A DNA stretch of 64,000 nucleotides from Dastarcus helophoroides (taxonomy: Eukaryota > Arthropoda > Insecta > Coleoptera > Bothrideridae): positions 27,142,162 to 27,206,161 of the forward strand of contig CM053337.1 of assembly GCA_028583605.1 (NCBI GenBank). The letters run 5' to 3'. Position numbers and translations under genes: made by a program. Below are positions 1-11,856 of this stretch, piece after piece. The notes below the pieces were generated by a model. The model saw only the letters and a program-made list of their open reading frames with translations. It had not been told where the DNA came from and searched no databases. The number at the start of each line of letters is the position of its first letter. Positions within the stretch are counted from its first letter, which is position 1.

Positions 1-170
1 AAGAAGAAAAAGAAAAGTTGAGATTTTGAAAAGTAGTTGGGATAAAATTACAAATATAGTGAAAATGTTTAAGAAATGTTGAAACACATTTTCAATAAAA
101 GCCGAAATTTTCGAAAAATTTGATTTTTAAAAAAATGTCAAATTAGTAAAATCGAAATTTTCATAAAAGT

Positions 171-276
171 TGAAATACAGAACTTGTCCCGTGAAACCAA
201 GAAAGATTAAAAAACACAACAAGGGTTGCTCTAACGCGTTTCGACAACCAAGCTATCATCTTCAGAGAGATATTGA
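171..276 (-). mobile_element. Single arm of the palindromic hammerhead-like element (copy 1)
   Basis: One arm only of the family described at 45912-46151. It runs from the CTTGTCCC/TGAAACCAAGAAAGATT side to ATCATCTTCAGAGAGATA; no second arm follows. On the minus strand it reads CTGAAGA, a six-pair stem (two wobble pairs), GAAACGCGTT and AGAGC, so the hammerhead-like core is kept. Confidence 0.7.
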
Positions 277-1103
277 AAAAAATATATATAAGAGTGAAAA
301 TATTGGAAAGGTAAAATTTTGGAAGTTAAAATTTTGAAAAAGAAGTCAAACATTTTTAAACAAGTTAAATATTTGAGTTGGAAATGTTCAAAAAACAAGT
401 AAGAATTTTGAAAAGTAAAATATCAAAGTTTTCAAAAGGTCAAAGTGTTCGTTCAAATAATCGAATTAAAATTTTTTAAAAAATTCAAAAATTTGAGAAA
501 ATGGCGTATTTTTTGAGGAAAACTAAAATTTCTATAAAGGGTCGACGAAATAGTCGAAAAGTTCAAAAAAGGTCGACATTTTTAAGAAAGTCGAAGTTCT
601 CAAAAAAAAGTCAAAATAGCTGAATTTTTCAAGAAACTTTAAATTATAAAAGATGTTCAAATTTGAAAGAAAGATAATTTTAAAAAATCGACATTTCAAG
701 TTTCAAAAAACTCCATGTTTCTAAATAGCGTAGAAGTTTTCTTAAAAAAGGATGAAAATATGTCGGAATTTTCAAAAATTTTTGGAAACATCCCAAGTTT
801 GAAACGCCAAAATTTTTAAAAATAATCGCAAATTTTAATAAAGTAGAAATTTGTGGTCGAAATTTTCAAGAGTCGAAATTTTCAAATTCCAACTTTTGAA
901 AATATTGGCGTAATTTTGTAAACACTCCAACATTTTAAATAAATATTAACGTTTTAAATAATAATAAATAAAGTTTTCAGAAAGGTCAAAATTTTAAAGG
1001 ATAGCCTAAATTTTCAAAAAAGTTTAGGTTTTGAAAAATGTCAAATTTTGGAAAAAAGGTGAAATTTTGAAGAAAAGTTGAAAATTTCAAAAAAAGATTG
1101 ACA

Positions 1104-1350
1104 TTTTTTTTGTGGAACGGACTGGTTCTTGGTTATCTTCAAAAATTGAAATACAGAACTTGTCCCCTGAAACCAAGAAAGATTAAAAAACACAACAAAC
1201 GTTGCTTTAACACGTTTGGACAGCCAAGCTGTAATTTTTAGTATATCTCTGAAGATGACAGCTTGGCTGTCGATATGCGTTAGAACAACATTTGTTGTGT
1301 TTTTTAATCTTTCTTGGTTTCAGGAGACAAGTTCTGTATTTCAATTTTTT
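1104..1350. mobile_element. Palindromic hammerhead-like element (copy 2) with TSD
   Basis: A two-armed copy starting near GTGGAACGGACTGG and ending at TGTATTTCAATTTTTT. Flanks are AAAGATTGACA (1093-1103) and AAAGATTAACA (1351-1361), an 11-bp target-site duplication with one mismatch. In the right arm stem II is GACAGC/GCTGTC where most copies have GATAGC/GCTATC, a compensated pair change that keeps the helix. The GAAA after stem II is changed to GATA here, so the core is damaged in this arm. Confidence 0.8.
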
Positions 1351-2229
1351 AAAGATTAACAGTTTAAAGAAATGTCAAAATTTCGAAGTTTTTAAGAAAG
1401 TCGAAGTTTTCAAAAAAAAATTGTCAAAATTTTAACGGATAGCCGAAAATTTCAGGAAAGTTTAAACTTCGAAAGATGCCAAATTTTGGAAAAAAATTGA
1501 TTTCAAAAAGGTCGACATTTGACTTTCAAAAAAACTTGATATTTCTAAAAAAATAGAAGTTTTCTAGAAGAGGAAATTTGATAAATATGTCAGAATTTTC
1601 GAAAAGACAAGGTTTTGAGAAAAATTATAATTTTTGCGAAGAATCCAAATAAAAAGCCAACATTTTCAAAAAAACAATGGGGAATTTAAATAAAGCAGAA
1701 ATGTACCGTCGAAACTTTCAAGAGTCAAAATTTTCAAACAAATTCAAAAGTTTGAAAATATTGACGTGATTGTTAAAAAACTCAAAAATGTAGGTGGCAA
1801 ATTTTTTTTAAAAGTCGATGTTTTGAATGATAGTCGAAGTTTCCATCAAAAGGTCGAAATTTTAAAGGATTCGAAATTTTCAAAAAAAAATAAATTTTTA
1901 AAAATGTCAAATTTTGATATTTTGAAGAAAAGTTGAGAATTTTTAAAAACTCGACATTTCAACTTCCAAAAAAACACGACATTTTTAAAGAAAAACATAA
2001 GAATTCTCAAAGAGTGGAAATGTTGAAAAAAATATCGAGATTTTCGAAGCGGTAATTTTCCGAAAAAAAAGTCAAAATTTTCAAGTCATTTTTTTAAAAA
2101 AGGAGATTATTTGGAAAAAAAAATTAGAAAGAAAGTTGAAAGTCTTGAAAGAAATTTAACAAGAGTTAACATTTTGCAATAAGGTTGAAAAGATAGGATC
2201 ATAGAATTTTATCTAAAATCTGGTCTCTA

Positions 2230-3828
2230 CTTATAACGTTGGCAAAAATAATTCCAAAAAAATAGAATTGTTTTTGGTGTATTTTTTTTATTTTAGTATT
2301 CTTGTATATAATAATAATATTATTAGTAAAGTAGTATTGGACCGTGGCTTCTTAGCTCTAACTTAAACGCAAACGGAGACTATGTAGTTTTAGCAGAAGG
2401 ATCGCAGGCCCTGATTAATTATATGAGTTTTTATTGAAGCAAATCATCTACCCTGACTTTTCCTCTTTAGCTTAGTAACTTCTCCAAATTTGTTATTAAT
2501 ATGTTAGGTTCTGTAGAAAAATACCTATCTTGAATTACAAGATAAATTTTATGTGCCTTTGCTTTAAAATGCAGTATTTATTCAAATAATTGCGCAAGTA
2601 ATAATGAGTTTTGATGGGAACAAAATATCAGTATCAAATTACTAACTATGAGATTTTTCCTGTTGGCTTCTTGTTCGCTTTTATTTCAGTTTATTAAACT
2701 CATCTCCAAAACCTTTTTAACCTCAGTGATTTTATAAAGTTTAAGTTAGATTATTTTTTTTACGTACGATAGTTAAATATTCTATTTATAAAGAAGTGGA
2801 AAAGTGAATCTGGAAGTAAATAAATTATATTGTTAATGAAGCTCTAAAATCGAATTATGTTTTATCATCAGTGAACCAGAGTTAAAAGTTATCAAGGTTA
2901 AAAGTTATCAACGTTGTAGTTATTACATCTTCAAGGCTCACTTGTTTTCAATAGTCTATGCATTGGCACGTTTGATATTTTTCTAATATGTAAAATTATA
3001 TTAAGCATGTTACGATAATGTCATGTTTTCCAATGTGCATCGGCTAAACTTAAACATTATATGGAAATACGAATAACGAAACTTTTGAGAGGTTAATTAT
3101 CCTTGTCGAGTTAAATCATCAAAACTGCTTCACATTATCTTCAAAACTTTTCATCTCTAATATCAAAATACTTTAACTCCGATTTATTTCCACTCGCTTA
3201 CACCATGCTTACAAAACATATGCCCCTAGTGGCGCTTTTAGAGGTAAAAGTTGATAGTTTGGCGTTTAGCTTAATGAAGAATAATTGGACACGACACTAA
3301 TTAGCGACTGAATGAAAAGTGGAAACATGAGGAGATTTGTTACAGAGGACAAAAAAGCTAAAATTCGAGTAGTCGATTTCAAAGAAATATCACGGCACTT
3401 GCGACATATTTCCGACAGCCAAACCGTAAACTCCGACTGTAGGTAGAGCCCCAAATGTGCGGCTTTCTAGTCATCTTGGGTCGATCTCAAGTTACAATGC
3501 CGAGCCGATAGTTCACAATTCTCAGACTCGGTTAAATATTAATAGGCGGTTTGTCGCCCTGCGAAATTGAAGTTGAAATGTTCACTTTAAAGTGAGGTAA
3601 TTACCGAAATGTCACCCGGCCATATTTCGACAATTATTAAATTCAGCAGATACACTTATGAGATGTAAATGTTAACATGATTTCTATCAAAGGCATAAAT
3701 ACCTATTTTTCATTAAGGAATCGTTTCATCGTAAGATAGAACGCAATAAATTTTTAAATTTGGAAGTTTTTACTAAAATTGTTGACTACTTGAAAGTTTT
3801 AACTATAAGCTGGAGCATTGATTTATCC
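2230..3828. other. Non-repetitive island, no gene recognised
   Basis: Base composition is more mixed than in the repeats around it, with ordinary-complexity sequence, richest in GC at about 3440-3620. Open frames are short (at most about 60 codons) and show no domain. It could hold regulatory DNA or an unrecognised exon. Confidence 0.4.
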
Positions 3829-6461
3829 CAGCACTTCGAACCAGAACTAAATCGAAAACCGGAAACTGAAAAAAACCGTTATTTTCGTCGGAACGAAAAC
3901 CGGAGAGAAACCGGAAAAAAATATCGGTTTATTTCGGTTCGTTGAGTTTATGTAATTAAAACATTTTTTATTTTACCCAGTTTGGATTTTTTCTTAGAAA
4001 TTTCAATTACTTTTTTAATATTTTAAACAAATCGATGCAACTTTGACCTCAAAATTAGAAGTTTGCTTTCAGTCTCCCATTTCTGTTTAAAAAATTAGAT
4101 TAGAAACTAACAATTTCCACATTTTCTAGAAAATATTGACTATATTTTCAAAATTTCAATCCAAATTAAAATGTTTAATTTTAACTTGAATCTTTTTTAA
4201 AATTTTCGACATTTTTTTGTAATTTCGACTTTTATCTGGAAATTACTCGAAATATTTCTTTTCTTTTAAAATTTCGATTTTAAAATTAAAAAAATATCCT
4301 CCGTTGCAGCTTTAGCGTTTTTCATTCAAGCTAGAGAAACTCGGCTTTCCTTACAATTTTATTTGCAAATTCGAGTTTCTCTGGAAATTTGAACTTTTTT
4401 TAGGAAACTACAATTTACTTATTTCCTTAAAGTTCGATTTTCTTTTCCTAATTTCATATCTCTATTTTTTGAAGTTAATGGTTAAATTTTCGATTTTTGG
4501 CCAATAATTTGGCCATAGTTTCTTTCTTTTAGTATTTTAATTTTTTTTGCGAAACCCCAAATTTAAATTCTTATGATTTTATGCACTGCCGACTTCCTAA
4601 AATTCTAAGATATAATTTTTTTCTTAAAATTTTCGGTGAAATCTCGCTATTTCAAATTTAACCTTGAAATTTTTAAATTTTATGTACAAATCTCAAAAAA
4701 AATACAACATTTTATTCCGATTTAAAGCTGAGATCTTGAAACTCGGGTCGAAATTTTTAGAGTAAACTTTAAATGATGACATTTTAGAAAATGTCTAATT
4801 TGCCTCAAAATTGCGATATTTTTTTCAGATTCTTTAGAATTTAGAGGTCAAAATTGTGTGTTTTTTAAATATTAATTGTTTCCGCGAAACTTCTTGAACG
4901 TTTGTGTCAAAAATCGATTCTTAAAATGTTAAATCTCTTCACAAACTTTTTAGATACAGTTAAAAATTTTTCCAACAATTTCGCCTTTAAAATTAAATTC
5001 GCTTTTTTTTCAGAAAATTTGTCGTTGATCTTGAAATATCCTTTTTTCTATAGAAAATTGAATTTTAGAAATAATTGAAATTGCATTTTTTGTGGATTTT
5101 TTATTTTACGCTTAAAATATACATTTAAATTAAACATTTCGAATTATTGGTAAAAATATTAGCAGAAGTAAGATTTCAAATGCAAAAGTGATAATTTGGA
5201 TGTGAATATTTTATATTATTTTTTATTTTGAATCTTAATTCATAATCCCGAAAGAATATCCAAATTTCAAGAAAAGAATTAACGTTCTTGGAAAAAGTTT
5301 AAATTTTGAGGAAAAACTAACTAAATTTATGATTAACAATTTTTTAAAATTAATCTCACAATTTGAGTTTTTAAGATAAAAGTCGAAAATTCCAAACCTA
5401 AACTTATAATCCAAGTCTTAACTCAAAATTTTGCGAAAAATGTCTAGAATTAAAGAATAAAAATCAACATGTCTATAAAAATTGTTATACTTGCTAAGGA
5501 AAAACTAAACTTTATTTAAAGTCAAAATTTTAGAGAAAATATAATAATAAAAGTACATACAAGTTTAAATTTGAAACTTCAAAAGAAAAAGTTAAAATAT
5601 CGAAAGAAGGTAAATACACTAACCAACACTTTCTGAAAAATTTTACTTTTTTTAAAGAAATTTTAATGTTTTTAGCAACATTTCCGAATATTTGGGTTTA
5701 AAGTCAATATTTCTAAATTAAGGTAAAAATTTTGATAATTCTTCTGTTAAATTTTGGATCTCTTTTTTCGAAATTTTGACTGTTTTATCCAAAAAATCTC
5801 AATATAAAACTTTCATTTTATATTTTTTGGTCACTTTCATTTTTATTTATTTTTGTAATTTGATCTTTTTAATTTAGAGTTTAAGAAAACAAATTTTGTA
5901 TATTCTAGAACTTTTTATTTGAGATTTTTATGAAAATTCCAAGATTAAATTTAACATTTCTGCGACCCAGTTTGGAAATATTTAACGCAGAAATGTTAGA
6001 TAAAATTAATAATGATAATGTTTCCGATCAGTAAGAGTTTACAATGAAGAATAATTTAAACTTAAAATTTCTAAACCCGAAAGTGCGATTTAGTTTTTTA
6101 TAAAGTTCAGGTTTTTCTTGCAATTTAAACTCAAATTAAACTCAAAATTCAGGGTTTCAGCTTGAAATTATTTAACTTGAAAAATAAAAAATATTTTCCT
6201 TAAATTTTAGGCAAGATCAGAGTAGTTACATATTGTAATAATAAAGAAAAAATAAAGACACTACAGTTTCAAAATTTTGTTCAAAAATCCATTTATAATT
6301 CGAAAAACTTTTGAAAAACCAAAAAAATGAGTCACCCGGAACCGAACCAAAAACCGGAAAAAATCGTTATTTTCATCGGAATGAAATTCGAAACTGAACC
6401 GATATAATTTTTTTGCTGGAACGAAAATCGGAACGAAAAAAAATAACGGTTCGAAGCCCTG
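3829..6461. mobile_element. Non-autonomous hAT-like DNA transposon, 2.6 kb
   Basis: The left terminus CAGCACTTCGAACC (3829-3842) is matched by the right terminus, which on the minus strand reads CAGGGCTTCGAACC (6461 inward). Subterminal DNA at both ends is rich in accgga / cgttattttcgtcggaac-like motifs. The flanks are ATTTATCC (3821-3828) and ATTTACCC (6462-6469), an 8-bp TSD with one mismatch, as expected for hAT elements. The interior is AT-rich degenerate repeat without a transposase frame. Confidence 0.75.
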
Positions 6462-7087
6462 ATTTACCCACTTGCGCTTGAAATATTTTATCCTGTTATC
6501 AATCGAACCACTTGTGCTTTTCTTAGAATTGCATTATCAATATCTTTTTAAAAATTATTTTTTTTGTAAGATTCAAGTTTTGCTGAAAATTTAGACTTTT
6601 TAAAAAATTTTGACATGTTTTGAAAATATCTACTTTTTTTTGAAAATTTTACCATTTCAAAATACCCACTCTTCAACGCTTCACTTATCAGTGCTTCGAC
6701 CTTTCCTTAAAATTTTTACTTAAGTTTGAAAATTCCAACTGTTACAATTTCGACTTTTTCTTGAAATTTCGATTTAATTTTGACTCTTTTGAAAACTCCT
6801 ACTTCTTTAAAATTTGTGGCTTTTATGTACTTATGTATATTTTGATTTTTCTAAAAATCTGACTTATTAAGTTTTTGTTTATTACAATTTTTCCTTGTTG
6901 GAAATTTCGACTTTTATAAACATTTCAATTCCTTTTCCTAAATTTGATTTTTTTTTGAATTTCTATTTCCAAATTTTGAATTTTGTTTTTCAAATTCTCG
7001 ACATATTTCTGAAAATTTTGGACATTTTTCAAAATTCCTATACCTATTGAAAATTTATACTTTTTTTAAAACTCTTAAAATTTAGAC
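6462..7087. repeat. T-rich degenerate repeat
   Basis: Short T-tracts and A-tracts alternate with ttcgac / ttttgac boxes on the + strand. There is no convincing frame; the Phe-rich frames come from composition. Confidence 0.6.
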
Positions 7088-7091
7088 TATA

Positions 7092-7780
7092 CAGTGTGTC
7101 CCACCAGGAAACGCCTCGATCGATATCTGACAAAGTACTTATCTAAAAAATTTGAAAATTTAATTACTTCTTAGCAAAGTTGACGGAACCAACCAGAAAC
7201 TGGACCAACACAACTGAAATATTCGCAAAGTTGTAGTACTTCCGGTTATACCGAAAGTTGACATAAACTTAATTATTTTAAATAAGACACTAAATATTTT
7301 TGCTTTTTGGATTTGATTTGATATTTTATGTCTACTTTGGATGACAAACACTCTTATTAAAATTTATAGTTTTTGAGATAACTAGGATTTTTATAAAAAA
7401 TTTGACAGATGCAAGGTCCCACGAAATTCTTTGTATCTTTTTCCTGAAACCAGATATTAATTTTATATTTAGTACGTGAGTAGAACACATACGAGGCTAT
7501 CTTGCACAACTTTGATAGGTTCAAAAACATTATACCGAGTGTTGAATTCATGTCTGAACATTTTGATAAATTCAAACAGCGATAACTTTGTTATTTTAGG
7601 ACGTCTCATTTAAAATAACGAAGTTGGTGTCAACTTTCGGTATAAGCGGAAATATTATAACTTTGCGAATATTTTAGTTGTGCTGGTTTTGTCGACTTTG
7701 CTAAGTTGCCAAATTTTCAACAGTTTTAAAAGGGTACTTTGCCAGATATCGATCGTGGCGATTCCCGGTGGGACACACTG
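7092..7780. mobile_element. Tc1/mariner-type MITE with long inverted repeats
   Basis: Both ends read CAGTGTGTCCCACC inward (left at 7092, right ending 7780). The similarity continues for roughly 180 bp (for example GATCGATATCTG, TATTCGCAAAGTT, ATACCGAAAGTTGACA in both arms). TA lies immediately outside each end (7090-7091 and 7781-7782), the usual Tc1/mariner target. The 689-bp length and the lack of a transposase frame make it a non-autonomous element. Confidence 0.85.
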
Positions 7781-7784
7781 TATA

Positions 7785-8797
7785 GTTGTTTTTTTCTTTT
7801 TTTGTAAATCTGACTTAAAATGCAATTTTTTTATTTCCAATTTTTAAAAATTTGGACCTTCTATAACATCAACTTACTTGAAATTTTTGAGTTTTTAAAA
7901 AAATTTGCTTTTCGAGTTTTGTTGAAAATTTTAAATATTTCGAAATTTTTGAATATTTCGACTAATTTTTGAAAATTTTGAATTTCAAATTGGGCCAAGT
8001 GAAAATTTCAACTCTCCATAATGTCGCCTTTTTTCTAAATTTTGAGTTATTTGCTACATTTGTACTCTTTTTTTCCAAATTTCGACTTTTTCTGGAAATT
8101 TTGACTTTTTTGAAATACTGTATTTTTTTTCAATTTTATGTTAATTGAAAAGGTTGAATTTTACTTGAAAATTTCTAATTTCTTGAAAATGTGGACCTAA
8201 AATTTAGACCATTTTTCAAAGTTACGATTTTTTTGAATATTTTTACTTTACTTGATCATTTTGAAATACTTTTGATTTCAAAAACTTTGTTTTTTTTTTT
8301 AAATTTTTATTTTTTTATATTTCAAATTTTGTTTACAATTTTGAATACTTCCCGAAGTTTTAATTTTATTTAAAAACAAAACAAAAACAAAATTTTTTAA
8401 AATGTTTAACATTTTATCATCAAAATTTCAACTTTTTTTGGAAGTTGACTTTTTTAGAATGTGGACTCTTTGTAAAACTTTAATTCAAACTGCCCCCCTT
8501 TTTTGAAAATTTATATTTTTTTTTTAAATTTCGTCTTTTTTGAAAATTTTGATCTTTCGTTTTCGAAAAAAAACATTTTGTAAAATGGTTAAACTTCGAA
8601 AAAAAAAACGATTAATTTTGTGATAAAAATTCGAAACTTTGAGAAAGTCCGATTCTGATAAATGGAATTAAAAAGAATAAATATGGAATTTCAAAAGAAA
8701 AATACAAATTTTGTTAAAAAAGACAAATTTGGAAAGAATGGAGTTTTCTTATAAAAAATCTTTTTAATTGAAGATACATTTTCGTACAACTACGAAA
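7785..8797. repeat. T-rich degenerate repeat
   Basis: Same low-complexity texture as 6462-7087, the T-rich strand being +. Nothing else seen. Confidence 0.6.
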
Positions 8798-8800
8798 GCA

Positions 8801-8847
8801 GGGTAGGGGCAAACGCCCTACCCTGCTCCATTCTAGCTACACCTATG
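8801..8847 (+). repeat. Transposon end fragment with a 12-bp hairpin
   Basis: AGCAGGGTAGGG (from about 8808) is followed by its reverse complement CCCTACCCTGCT, and then CATTCTAGCTACACCTATG ending at 8847. The second half matches the internal terminus of the CATTGGCGTA-type family (compare 50225-50262), so this is an orphan end of that family. Confidence 0.55.
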
Positions 8848-10800
8848 TGACTTGCTTAAAGAAATGTAATTTTTAAAAGGTGTCCAATTTTTTCGCAAAT
8901 TTTTGACTTTCTCTAGAAATTTGGAATTTAAACTGCTCCAATTTTGACTATTTTCTCAAATATTACGCTTGAAATTGTTATTTTTTGTGATTTTAATTCG
9001 TGAAAAAAAGTTTAATTTTTTTAAGAACAAGTCTATATTTTTAGCTAAAATGAAAACAAGAAAGAAAAACTAAATTAATTTAAAAAATAACATTTCTAGT
9101 TTAACCGATATTTTGATATTTTTTAGAGGATTTGGATTTTCCACTAAATAAATATTAAAGTAATCATCAACAAAACAAAATTTTTTGGTACAAAAATTCA
9201 GGAATATTATTCCAATTCTAAATTTTTCTCCAAATTTGGACTTTTTTCGAAATTGTCTTAAATTCCGATTTCCTTTTTATAAATTTTGAGTTTTTCTTAA
9301 AATTTCAACTTTTATTTCAAATTTGAATTTTGAATTTGAAACTTTTAATTCCAAGTTCGAGAACATATTTATAGATTTTGGAATTAAAATTTAAATTTCG
9401 AATAAAAAAAACAAAAATATCAAAAAAACATAATTTATTTTTAGAAAAATCCTGAAAATTCGAATCTAATGTTTGAAATGTTCACTCTAATTTCGAAATT
9501 TTGATTTTAACTAAAACGGAAATTTGGATAAGAGATTTTTTTAATTTCAAAGTTTTTACGACTTTAATCTACACATCTTAATTTAAAACTTTTTTAATTA
9601 CAAATTGAAATATTTTACTCGAAATCTGAAAAAAGTTTGTTTTTTGAAAAATGTGAGGCTTCTCGAAATTTCGAGAAATGTTTTTGTAATTTTTTTTATC
9701 CTAGCCTAGCCTAACATTTCAACTTTAACCTTAAAATTTTAACTTATAGGTAAAATTTTGTTTTTAAATTTCCAAATTTTCCTTCAATATCTTTCCTGAA
9801 ATATAGACTGTAATCGCAAATTTTCGATTATAGGTTTAAGAAAGTATATTTTTAAAAATTGCAGCTTTGCAATTTAAATTTTGAAAAAAAAGAAATTTAA
9901 ACAAGAAAAGGGATTTTGATTTCAAAAGTAGGAATTCTAAAATATGAAATTTCAATTTAATCTTTTTTTCAAAATTTAAATTTTTCCGTAGTAACATTTT
10001 TATCTAGAAATTTCTGGACATTGCCCTTCCTCGAAATTTCAACTTTTAAGTGTAAATTTTACGAAATAAGTTGGAAATTTAAAATTTTACTTGAAATTTA
10101 GACTTTTTTTATCGAAGTTTCGACTTTTTCTCAAAGCGCTGACTTTATAACCTCGCAGAGATTTAGATTTTTAAACTCTAAATTTCTTTTATCTAAAATT
10201 TTTAAATCTGGATTTGATCTCAAAATGTTAAACTTGTTTCTTGGAGATTTAACTTTAGATTCTTTACCTTATCCTTGACATCACGTTTAAAAGTAAAAAA
10301 ACAAAAAAAAATTAAAAATCCCTCCTAATTCTCAAACTTTGGAGATGATATTTTTTTTAATTTCCGAAAAATGTCTAAATCTAATTTTTTTTCCTCAATT
10401 TTAAATATTTCTTCTCGAAACTTTCACTTTAATTTCCACTTTGTAAACTCGAAATTCCCAGCAGTTTTTCTCAAATCAGTTAAGTTGAATATTCTTATTA
10501 AAAATTGTGAAGTTGTTTCTTGAAATTTAAATCAAGAAATTTTTTTAACGTTGAGGGTTTAAAATATTAGTAATTACTAGTTTGAATTCGAAATTCTGAA
10601 GTTGAGTTTTTGAAAGAGGTCAACATTTCTAAAAAATGCAAAAAAAAAGTTTTTAGATAACTTGGTTTTGAGATCTCAAACCCGAGATTTCGCTTTTTCT
10701 TTGACATTTCTAGAGTAAATTAAAACAAAGTTATAATAATTCCTGAATCGATATTAAAAGAAGTCAAAAAATTAAAAAAATAAATCTAAATTTCCAAACT
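8848..10800. repeat. AT-rich low-complexity DNA without a gene
   Basis: Mixed A- and T-rich degenerate repeat. No frame of note and no clear element boundary seen. Confidence 0.5.
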
Positions 10801-10804
10801 TTAT

Positions 10805-11290
10805 AATCCGATTAGCATTCCCATTCCCCACAAAAGGCGCGACACACAGATTTGAAGAATTCGTTCACATTGCAGAATGATGTTTTGTTCAAATTCACTG
10901 ATACGACAATGTGCATATTTAACTGCCTAGTAAATCTCCAGTTACATATATATCGGGTAGTAAAGTTGCACCCTTTCGCGTTAGATGTTGCTGTTAAACC
11001 ATTATATTGAAAGAATCCTTCGTGAAAAGATACGATAAGGTTGTCCTCTAACATTACATGCCGCTGTTGTGGCTGTCAAATGTTTGCATTATTTACATAG
11101 AAAATGGAGAGAGGTTATTTACTCTTTCCGGATATAATATTAGTTTGGCAGTATCTGGAAAAGTTTTCCAGGATAAAACGTATGCTAGTAACGATCTCGC
11201 ATTGCAAGCTACGTCTACACCAATTTTCGTCAAAATCACTTCGGTAATAGAGCCGTGAAAAGCGTACAGACAGACAAAGGAACTTTCGCA
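10805..11290. other. Non-repetitive island with two short divergent frames
   Basis: A block of ordinary complexity in AT-rich surroundings. It contains an 80-codon frame on the minus strand (10812-11054) and a 66-codon frame on the plus strand (11058-11258), start to start. Neither shows a motif I know, so I do not call genes. It may be a conserved non-coding element or an exon of an unknown gene. Confidence 0.35.
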
Positions 11291-11524
11291 TTTATATTAT
11301 GAATTAGGATTGAGCTTAAACCAAAAATATTTGTGTTTTCTCTGAAATGTTCCCTCAAGATTTTTAAAAAAGAGACCCATTTTTTAGGGTGTTAATAATT
11401 TTAGCTTCCTTCGAAATTCTGACTTTTTCCTTAAAAAACTCTTGAGAGAAAATTGAAATTTTCTGTTTATTTTGACTCGAATTCAAAATTTATATTTTTC
11501 CTAGAAATTGTGACTTTTTCTCGT

Positions 11525-11675
11525 GAGTGCTTCTAACTACGAAGCTGAATAGATTTCGGCGGTTAGGAACAGTAGTCACCAAGAGCATGTAAGTTCGACC
11601 CACAAGTGTAGTTCAATGCCGGAAGGGGTATTAGCCCGCGGAGTAGTTGTTTCTTGTGGATCGGGCTTCAAATAT
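11525..11675. other. GC-richer island with box-B-like motif and hairpin
   Basis: This short GC-richer block contains AAGTTCGACCC (about 11591-11601), which resembles a pol III B box. It also holds a pair of complementary segments, CGACCCACAAG and CTTGTGGATCGGG, about 50 bp apart. No cloverleaf can be drawn. It lies 135 bp before the hammerhead and may belong to the same retroelement or SINE-like unit. Confidence 0.35.
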
Positions 11676-11809
11676 TTAAATTTTTAACATAGTAAATTGA
11701 TGATGAAACGTCTATTCATGTTAATATTTTTTTTTTATTTTTCTTTTTTATATTTTAAAAATTTTTTATTTTTAAGTATTTTTTCCTCATTGTTCCCTTT
11801 CCATGTTAC

Positions 11810-11856
11810 GCACTGCTGACGAGCTCAAATGAGAGCGAAACATCGATGTCCAGTGC
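11810..11856 (+). ncRNA. Hammerhead ribozyme (canonical core, open at stem I)
   Basis: All conserved parts are present in order. Stem I 5' strand GCACTG is 11810-11815, CTGACGA core is 11816-11822, stem II GCTC is 11823-11826, and loop AAATGA is 11827-11832. Stem II GAGC is 11833-11836 and GAAA is 11837-11840. Stem III forms from ACA (11840-11842) and TGT (11847-11849) around TCGA. The cleavage triplet GTC is 11848-11850, and stem I 3' strand CAGTGC (11851-11856) is perfectly complementary to the 5' strand. Beyond an internal loop, GTT (11805-11807) can pair with AAC (11860-11862), which leaves a stem I internal loop of the kind natural hammerheads use for tertiary contacts. Self-cleavage after 11850 is predicted. 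Type I hammerheads of animals are known mainly from retroelements, notably Penelope-like elements and satellites; the host element is not identified here. Confidence 0.88.

Larger units (their letters stand above)
1..2229 (-). mobile_element. End portion of a TAGAGAC-type hAT-like DNA transposon, AT-rich interior
   Basis: The stretch is a degenerate A-rich repeat made of runs such as tcgaaattttcaaaaaagt. It stops at 2229. The last 38 bases (2192-2229), read on the minus strand, begin TAGAGACCAGATTTTAG and continue through a segment ending near GATCCTAT. This matches the terminus at 47188 (TAGAGACCGGATTTTAGG, then a similar GATCC segment). I therefore read 2229 as the outer end of another copy of the same family; the other end lies outside the window. 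No coding capacity is visible. Two palindromic elements (171-276 and 1104-1350) sit inside it. Confidence 0.55.

Noticed and set aside
1104..1350. Palindromes as inverted-repeat DNA MITEs or as CRISPR-type repeats
   Set aside because: TSDs of variable 11-14 bp and an unmirrored end do not fit common cut-and-paste MITEs. CRISPR arrays would need regular short direct repeats, which are absent.
10812..11258. Two divergent small genes
   Set aside because: No recognisable motif in either product, short, and no splice or conservation evidence.
11570..11650. tRNA gene
   Set aside because: A B-box-like motif is present, but no acceptor stem or cloverleaf can be drawn.
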